From: Setoptus koraiensis
Taxonomy: Eukaryota > Arthropoda
Assembly: GCA_048013815.1 (NCBI GenBank)
Contig: CM106586.1
Location: 14,260,001 to 14,324,000 of the forward strand
Direction of reading: 5' to 3'
Length of the DNA: 64,000 nucleotides
In this document: positions 53,062 to 60,701 of the stretch, piece by piece
Numbering within the stretch: the first letter of the stretch is position 1
Layout: every line of letters begins with the position of its first letter
The notes under the pieces: model-generated
The model's input: the letters and a program-made list of their open reading frames with translations, nothing else
Databases searched by the model: none
What the model was told of the DNA's origin: nothing
Made by a program: the position numbers and the translations under genes

Positions 53062-53307
53062 CATGCGGCAAGTTTGCGTTTGTCCCGCACGCGGTATTCG
53101 TCGGGTAGTCGCACCGCTCTGGAAAGGCACTTGCCATGGCCGGGATCCTTGAATGTAGGTTTCGATGGTGTGCCAGTCGAGCCACAAGCCCCGTCGGTGT
53201 GGCTACCCTTTGTGTGCCCACTCTCGCATGACACACGCACAACTTCCACTTGAACAATTTATCTACCTGTCCTTGCCGCCGACTGCTGTCTCTGCGGCTT
53301 CGACTTC

Positions 53308-53386
53308 GACGCGGCTCCGGCTTCGGCTTCGACGCGGCTTCGGCTTCGACGCGGCTTCGGCTTCGACGCGGCTTCGGCTTCGACGG
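53308..53386. repeat. 17-bp minisatellite (one longer unit), about 4 copies
   Basis: GACGCGGCTTCGGCTTC units; GACGCG recurs at 53331, 53348 and 53365, and the first unit is 23 bp long. Confidence 0.9.
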
Positions 53387-53915
53387 TTGCTGCCTTCGCA
53401 TGACTTGTATGGCTTGCCGCGGTTTGCGCTGGTTGCTTGATTGCGGCAACGGCGGCGCCCGCCGCATCACAAACACCGAACACTGGCCGGCCTTATGCCT
53501 GGGCGCATCGCGCCGACTGAAAGTGGTCTTACTATGCTAGTCACTATGAGGCAATCATGATTAACATGATGGCGCCGATGACGCAGCCGACGACGAAGCC
53601 CATGATGATGATGGAGCCGATGATGACGACGACGGTGATGCTGATAATGATGACTAAGATGATGGCCATGATGACGATGGTGATGGTGATAAGTATAGCC
53701 AGCAGTTATGCAATATCGATGCCGGCTTCTCCCCAATCTAATGAATTATAGCAACATATTGCTGCGGCTGCTGCTTCGACTTACAACAGGTACATTCTGC
53801 GTCCGTCAGCCCATGGCAGCTGAATGGTAATGTTCAGACGATAAGTAAAAAAGTCGCAGCCTAACAAGCATCGAGCCCATTAGCGTTGCATACACACCTG
53901 CCGTGTTACCTGGAC

Positions 53916-54000
53916 GATTTTGGGCCGATTTTGGGCCGATTTTGGGCCGATTTTGGGCTGGTTTTGGGCTGGTTTTGGGCTGGTTCTGGGCTGGTTTTGG
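53916..54000. repeat. 11-bp minisatellite, about 7.7 copies
   Basis: GATTTTGGGCC units that switch to GGTTTTGGGCT half way. G-runs of three sit every 11 bp. Confidence 0.95.
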
Positions 54001-54810
54001 ACGGTGCAAGTCGCCTAGTCTGCCCTGTCGGACGGCACCTGATACCCATTTGCTCGCTGGCAAGCCAAGCGATACAGGCCCACAGCACTCACCAGCTGCC
54101 ATGAGCTTTTTATGAGCGATTTATATATCCATTGACAAATTCTTGCGGCGCTGGACATTGGAGCGACCTCTCTAGGTGGCCACTGCAACCATTTGGTGAA
54201 TGTGGCTAATGGTCAGCGATTTGGCAGCTCACTGTTGTTCTGTTGTTGCTATTATTTAAATCTAACTGACCAGTGCTCTGCTTTTTCTTGCTCGCTCGCT
54301 CGCCACCACCTATTGGCTACCTTTTGCTGGCTGTGGTGCAGCCAATAGTGGCACCATTGCCGGCATGCTGGTCACAGACACACATATTACTTATGCCACT
54401 TATGTAACAACTACTGACAATGAGCCGGCGAAGATAGATTACAGCCCATTAAAGATTCAAGTTTCAATAAGAACACGCCAGCCAATGACAGAAGCCATCA
54501 TCAAATTGATTGATTTGTGCCCCTCTGTCTCTCTCTCTCTCTCTCTTGGAGGCTTCGCTTCTCGCCCGCTTGTGTGTCTCAGTGGCGAGCCATCATGCTG
54601 GCCGCCATTAGTTGTCTCAGCGGACTAATCTGTGTCTGTCTCAGACAGCGAATCTATCTCAATTGATCGAATCCGCCAATCGGAAAGATCTCATTTTACT
54701 CTTCGCCTAGCTACCGCTGGCTGACTGGCTGGCTGGGCAAAGGCAGGCAAAATGAGCGCTGTGTCGAAACGAACGCCAATACGAGCGGCGGATGGCGAAT
54801 ACCGGCGAAC

Positions 54811-54870
54811 AGAACGGAACGAAGCGAAACGGAACGAAACGGAACGAAACGGAACGAAACGGAACAAAAC
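54811..54870. repeat. 10-bp minisatellite, about 5 copies
   Basis: GGAACGAAAC units, exact in the middle copies. Confidence 0.93.
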
Positions 54871-56345
54871 GCTACGGCTAGCTGGCTAAATCAATGCAAT
54901 ACTGACACCGGCGTCTGTGTGACTATTTGTATCTAATGTGTGCGCCATGATGAAACTCTTTTTATTTCCCACCGTAGGTCAACTGTTCTACTGCAACGTA
55001 CGAACAATGGTGGTTGCGGCGGCGGTTGTCGGCGGTTGTTGTCGGCGGTTGTCGAGGTGGTTGCAATGGCGCTCGGTGACGTTGTAGAGCTGAGCCGCAA
55101 ACCATACACCATAAACGTCGATGGTCAACTCTTGTGCGCCAGCCACCGCAAAAAAAAAAATTCAATATTTTCTCTCTTGTTTAACGGGCAGCACACTTTT
55201 CGTTGTTACGTAACGTTATTGTGAATTGTGGCTTTTGTTGTCTATCAGTATTGTTGTCAGTGTTGTTATTGTTGATGTTTGGCGCCATCATAATTGACAC
55301 CACACACACAAACAGCCGGGGGAGCATTCATGGTGGATGTTGCCCAGACCATGGGCGATTGGATGGGCACAATCGGGGTGCCTATCCACTCAGAGTCACT
55401 GTGGGCTCAAGTTGATGGTGAGCTCGACGAGCGCAAACGAAGCCCACAACCAAACGGAGCCCACAACCAAGCGGAGCCCGGCGACGAGACAGCGGCCAAG
55501 ACAGAGATGGAGAGCGGGTCGCAAATGAGTCGACACAGCATAGGTTTTAGTAATTGGTATCACGTAACATACTACTCGTTTTTCTACATTGTGAACAAAT
55601 GCAAATTGCTAGATAGACACATTGCGCTCAGACAGGTTGATCCTTGTGCCAGCAAGTTAATCTGCATACCACAGAGAGATATCAGACGGAGGGAGAGATG
55701 TTTCCTTACGGCGGCAAGCGTGGTTGTGCAAGTGGCGAATCGCATTCAAATATGCCCCACTACCATATGTCTGACAAGCGCATTCGCGCAACAACAACAG
55801 CAACGGCAACAGCACCAACAACAACAAAGTAAAACCATGGCATTATGTAACATAAGCAAATAATCATGTTGTTGCTGTTGGTTGAATCTTTATTGCACAC
55901 AAACACAAACACACACACACTCATACTCGCATTTATGGAGTGACTTTGCTGGTAACCTGTCGCCTAACACAATCTCTTTGCACAATCGTTTCTTCTTGCA
56001 CAAGACACAACAACCAACAAGAAACATTTTGTGGGATTTTACGACGCCGACCTTAGCATTAGCGAGAGATTAATGCACAGGTATTTTAAGTTATGTGTGT
56101 AGGTCCATGTTGTTGGCATCACTCTGCATTATGTAATGCATTATGTATTTGCAGTGTGTGTATAGCGCGCGACAGATAAATATTAATCTATCACAAGCTG
56201 GTGATTACACACACACACACTACAGGGTATAGTTGCTTGCAGCACTTGTTAGGCTTGTATTATCATCATCATTAGAATATTAATTCCAAGTGTGCTACAC
56301 GACTGACGGACGGCTAATCGTCAGGTGTGTGTGCATATATGCGTC

Positions 56346-56452
56346 TGGCTGGTTTTGCCGGAAGGCTCTCTCAAAAGCCGGTAAGCCAGCCACATGCGAG
56401 TGAGTTGATGCCTACCGAACGTCCAACTGTCAATGGCAGTTGGACAACTCAC
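56346..56452. repeat. Cluster of two adjacent stem-loops
   Basis: First hairpin: TGGCTGG (56346-56352) pairs with CCAGCCA (56386-56392), with CCGG/CCGG inside. Second hairpin: GTCCAACTG (56421-56429) pairs with 56437-56445, extended by GTGAGTTG (56400-56407) with CAACTCAC (56445-56452), which shares one base with the inner stem, leaving a 13-nt bulge. Confidence 0.7.
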
Positions 56453-57191
56453 ATCAAACGTTTGTTGTTTGACTAGCCAACAACAACACTTTTAATTGAC
56501 AAGACACACCTCCCATCATCAGCTGATTTCTAGTGATGCATGTTGGTATTGTTGCGTCTTCAGTTGCTCCCTGTCACTCACTGACAATCCCAACTCTCCC
56601 TCTCTCTCTCCCTCGCCCCTTATACCTGGCTTATATCTGGCTTATACCTGGCACAGTCTATAGATAGCCCATAGTATGCTGTGGCCTATATACTCTTACA
56701 TAATCATTATCAGCTGATTGGGCCAGCAATTGAATTGATGACGAAACGGCCTTGGTGTTGTCACATAAACTTAAACTTTTACTGGCTTCCTTATTTTTGG
56801 CCCGCATTATCCGTCCATCCGGCCGCCGCATTGCAGCGCCTACAGCAGCAGTCCTCTGTTCGTGCTCCCATTTATATTCACACACATTATTACATTATTC
56901 TAGCGTATGTGAGGGAGATCAATTGAGGTGCCGCTGACGATCAATCAAACGCCATCATGTCTCCTGTCTGGCGCGATATTTTGCAACAGCACACACACAT
57001 TAGCTATTCGTTCCACATGGTCTCTCAGAGTGTGTGTCTGAGAGAGAGAGAGAGAGAGGAGGGATACCTGTTCTTGCCGGCGATTATTATAATATTACGT
57101 AATATACAAATATATATATATATGTATATATGTAAGACTGGTCGTGACACAGTCATACGTCAGTAGTTGTTATGTAAGCGCCGACAATGGC

Positions 57192-57192
<1 letters not shown>

Positions 57193-57227
<35 letters not shown>
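57193..57227. repeat. (AC)n microsatellite
   Basis: 35-bp pure AC run, the last long dinucleotide array before the AT-rich right part. Confidence 0.95.
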
Positions 57228-57229
<2 letters not shown>

Positions 57230-59520
57230 GATGAAGCATGGCTAAAATGCAACAGCGACAATTTCATCAGACACATACAACAAAGACGACAATCCAGACA
57301 GGCTCAAGGTTATCGACGACTAGGCTGCTATCGATTATTGTCAAGCCAACAAAGATGCATCATTTTATCGAGCCAAGATTGTCGTGAGCCAAATACACAC
57401 TTATGTAACCCCATCTAGCCACAGGAAGTTCATATAGCACCAACGGAGTGTCGCTGTTGTAGGGAATGTGAGAATTGTGATAAAGAATTAGAGGATATGA
57501 GATAGTTGGGTAGTCACATGCAGCGAGCCATTGTTTGGCCTGTTGATGTGGCCTGGCAGTTATTCATAGTTTGACAAACTTACTCACAATTGTCAATTGC
57601 TGCTGCTGCTGCTGCTGTTGTGACTGACTATTTTTAGCTACATGTGACATAAAGTGCACATATTACGTAATACGATAGATATGTTTGCACAACAAGAGGG
57701 AAGCAATTAGCACGAGGTGAACTAACGACAGACGCATGGACATTTTCATCTAAATCAAGAGTTGACAACTGATGAATGAAAACTTGGGTCAATCATATCT
57801 GCCGGTTGTTGGCTTTCAATAACTGTCTTGGACTTGATGTTCGCTTACACACACACTCAAACACGGCCATTTCCTCGTTTGGATTAAGCGTTGATTCAAC
57901 CCCAGACTCTGACTATACTAATACTCGGGTGATAGATGGTCTATAGCTATGAACTGTCTCTATTTTAGTGACATTTTCACCCAGAGCAAACAAACATGCA
58001 ACTGCGAGTAAAACAATGTAGTAGTAAGAGTAAAGTGGCAATATGAAATTGTAGCTTGCACATGATTGTGCAAAATGCCATTGTTCTATTAAAATGAAAT
58101 TATTATTACATAACTACTATCTAGCTAGCAAGTATTAAGCAAGCTTTCATGTTTGTGTATAGGTGGAGTGGTAGTACGTATAAATAACTGACAACAATAA
58201 AGTGAACTATTATCACTCGCTATTTAAAATAAAACATGTTTGTTGTTGGTTGTTTTACAGTCAAATCCGATACGCTGATAGTGATGATGATGTTACTATT
58301 GCTGCTGGTGAACCACTAAAACTACTTTAACTACTCATTATTTCATAACAATAATTATGTATAATGAGAATTGGTTAGCACTACCAAACTAACACAGACA
58401 CACATATGATAGATGGTTCAATTGGCTAAGCTAATTGAACGTTTCCAGATGCGTCTGATTAGATTAGAGGCCAATTGTATATATCCGCACTCTATTTACC
58501 AACAGCACGATTTGATAACATTGACTTGTATGATTTGGTGTTGCTTGACTAGATCTAGATACTGGATAATTCAAGCAGATGACCTGACAACAAATTTTTT
58601 ACTTTCTTCTCACTGCCCGCCTCTATATTTGCTGGTCAGTTTGTCTGCCCGACAGAATGACCTCGCCACGTCACAACAGCAACCAACAACTAATCGCACT
58701 CACCAGTTATAGTCACCATAAGATGCAAATAGGTTAGCCATTATCGTTACGGAGATAATACGTTCTCTGGTTGCCAAATTAGAACGAAACAAAGCGATCA
58801 AAGTGCAATCATACCCACAGCACCTGTTACTATTACAGTTAGTATAGTGTAAGTGTGACTATCTATCCCAACAAATAAGTGATAGCTTGCCAGAAACCAA
58901 CTGACATTGGGGCGAATACCATATCTGTTCATTGGCAGCTGTTGTTGTTGCCAATACTATCACCCATAATGCATAAGTCTCGGTTGCTGTTGTCGGTGTC
59001 GTTGCTGGTGCTGGTGTCGTTGAAATCCTTTGACCGGGCTGAAAACACGCTCGTACCGTATCTAGCCTGAGTTGTATCTCAGGATGGTGTATTGTCGTGT
59101 GGTACAGTATAATAAAATTCTCCAATCGAAGCCAACAATAACAACACTGAAAATGTGAAGGCAAGTCAAAGGATAGAGAGAACAACAATTTGATGAATCT
59201 CTTCAAATATTTTTTGAGTCAAGGTCGGCAAATTTGATTTTTTATATCTTTCTCATTCTGTCTTCTCGTTTGATCGGCTGCTGTCGATGATGCCTAAGCA
59301 ACGCTATGTAGACTATTGCAATTATGATGGAGTGATCATAAGTTTTTTATCTCTCTCTCTCTCTCTCTCCTAAGTTGTAGCCTGCGTTGTAGAAAGACAG
59401 CCAACTGAGAGAGACAGGCAGACAATGAGAAGCAGAGAGAGATATAGAAAACATGCAACTCAGAAACTAAACAATAATTCAATCTAAAATGGAATCGCTC
59501 TAAAATTTGGCAAGCTAGCG

Positions 59521-59523
<3 letters not shown>

Positions 59524-59575
<52 letters not shown>
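59524..59575. repeat. (GA)n microsatellite, 52 bp
   Basis: Pure GA run downstream of the DCLK gene. GAGA arrays can bind GAGA-type factors in arthropods; here that is only a possibility. Confidence 0.97.
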
Positions 59576-59579
<4 letters not shown>

Positions 59580-59984
59580 GCAAGGCAACAATTTTAAATT
59601 TGTTTCTGTCAAAACATGTACATGGACAACAATTGTTGTTGCCTTTGTTACAAGTGTGCTGCAGGTCGGACTAGTGGTAGCACAACCACCACAATCACTA
59701 CTACTAAATCATAACTAGCCTACCAATCAATCATAATAGATGGCGATGACGACTACGACGACAAAGAAGTTGATTAACTGTCATATTGAGATAATTGGAC
59801 GTCATCTCGGTGCCCATTTTCAGACAAATACATACAATACTAGCGGTGGTGGCGACAAATGCTCCTGTCAACAACAATAACAACCGCCACTGGCTTCTAA
59901 TCTAGATCAACTTTCCTATCTGAGGGAGAAACCATGATGATAAACAAGTCATAATCAACGATTCTACATTATTTCCTCAAGTGT

Positions 59985-59990
59985 TTTATT
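59985..59990 (-). terminator. Polyadenylation signal AATAAA (minus strand)
   Basis: A canonical hexamer about 150 nt beyond the stop of the candidate terminal exon at 60138-60321. In AT-rich DNA such hexamers occur by chance, so this is only supportive. Confidence 0.25.
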
Positions 59991-60137
59991 CACAAATCCG
60001 TCTAGTTACTTACTGTGTTGACTACAGATTGCTATCCATTCACGCCTGGCCACGATAAATGCCACATTCAACACATGATAATATCCTCACAATGCTCATG
60101 TATCGTTGATTCCAAGAGATCACTTTCTACTTTAGTG

Positions 60138-60321
60138 CTAGACTACGATTGTTGAATGGGTCGATTCTAGAAAAAAAGGATTGCTCTTAGAACGGGTTCG
60201 TTTCTGACAATCACCAAAAAGCTTCCCGCGGTACATGGAACTAAAGAGTTTACTGAGAACATATTCAGAATCTTTTTCCACAAATTGATAATTGAACCAC
60301 ATTTTCTTACTCCGCCGATCT
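60138..60321 (-). CDS. Possible terminal exon of unknown product (alternative DCLK end or separate gene)
   Basis: An unrecognised reading frame of about 60 codons ends with TAG at 60140-60138. It could follow an AG acceptor (GCGATAG ending at about 60322), with a strong T-rich tract at 60385-60396 preceding another AG at 60361. The sequence (SKKMWFNYQFVEKDSEYVL... ending STIVV) is not low-complexity and has plausible codon use; the last residues resemble a class II PDZ ligand. A minus-strand AATAAA lies about 150 nt downstream at 59990-59985. No ATG starts the frame within its open part apart from an internal one, so it would have to be a 3' exon. It could also be chance. Confidence 0.25.
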
Positions 60322-60486
60322 ATCGCAATCACCAATAGTCAAATGTCGATACAGTGCCGTCTATGACAACTCATTTGTTGTAAAAGAAAAAAAAATGATA
60401 AGTAGCGGGGAATAGACAATTTGAGCGGCGAAAGGGATCACACTAAATCTGATATTTGCGACTTCTTGGACTGATATTATGCAGAA

Positions 60487-60492
60487 TTTATT
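60487..60492 (-). terminator. Polyadenylation signal AATAAA for DCLK
   Basis: A canonical AATAAA on the minus strand lies 129 nt after the proposed DCLK stop, giving a compact 3'UTR of about 150 nt. Its position supports termination of the gene with exon 3. Confidence 0.6.
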
Positions 60493-60620
60493 GTGTTTCT
60501 CCTTAGTTAAAATATTATTTTCATTCACTAACTAGTTTTAAGAAGTAGTAGTAGAATTTACTTAAACTTCCTCTTTAAATCAAAGCGATTTTCTTCACTT
60601 GTAAGCGCAACAGTTTCGTC

Positions 60621-60701
60621 TCAGCGCTGCTGAATACTCTTCAAAGTCAGTATACGTGAAATGTTCATTGGCTCCAGCCCTTTGAAGTTTGTCGTTTCGC
60701 C
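60621..60701 (-). other. DCLK: DCLK coding exon 3: short C-terminal tail and stop
   Basis: 81 nt read in phase 0 from the preceding exon give a 26-residue tail starting GETTNFKG and ending LKSIQQR, then TGA at 60623-60621. The end of the tail is amphipathic. DCLK C-termini are divergent, so similarity cannot decide. The same DNA in another frame gives RNDKLQRAGANEHF and continues to a stop at 60595, but this would need the weaker GTCGAA donor. Confidence 0.55.

Larger units (their letters stand above)
48001..57429. other. Repeat-rich non-coding domain, part 5
   Basis: No supported gene. The longest open frame (55294-55863, plus, 190 codons) ends in a Gln tract made by CAA/CAG repeats and shows no domain. 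Contents are 10-, 11-, 17- and 24-bp minisatellites, (AC)n at 53.0 and 57.2 kb, and a two-hairpin cluster at 56.35-56.45 kb. GC-rich, triplet-rich character fades near the right end. Confidence 0.6.
57430..60130. other. AT-rich gene-free stretch with one long (GA)n tract
   Basis: No ORF here has a recognisable domain; the longest (for example 58413-58712 plus and 58859-59206 minus) look like chance frames. Triplet tracts are nearly absent apart from a short CTG run near 57,600-57,618. Small features are a GATGATGATG run near 58,280, (TC)n near 59,351 and (GA)n at 59,524-59,575. Confidence 0.6.

Noticed and set aside
53916-54000. Telomere-like repeat
   Set aside because: The unit (GATTTTGGGCC) is not a known telomeric repeat, and the array is short and interstitial.
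55294-55863. 190-codon plus-strand ORF
   Set aside because: No recognisable domain, ends in a Gln tract from CAA/CAG repeats, and has no supporting splice or promoter structure. Treated as chance.
58859-59206. 115-codon minus-strand ORF downstream of DCLK
   Set aside because: Part is antisense to GTTGCTG-type triplets, no domain, no splice or poly(A) context that favours it.
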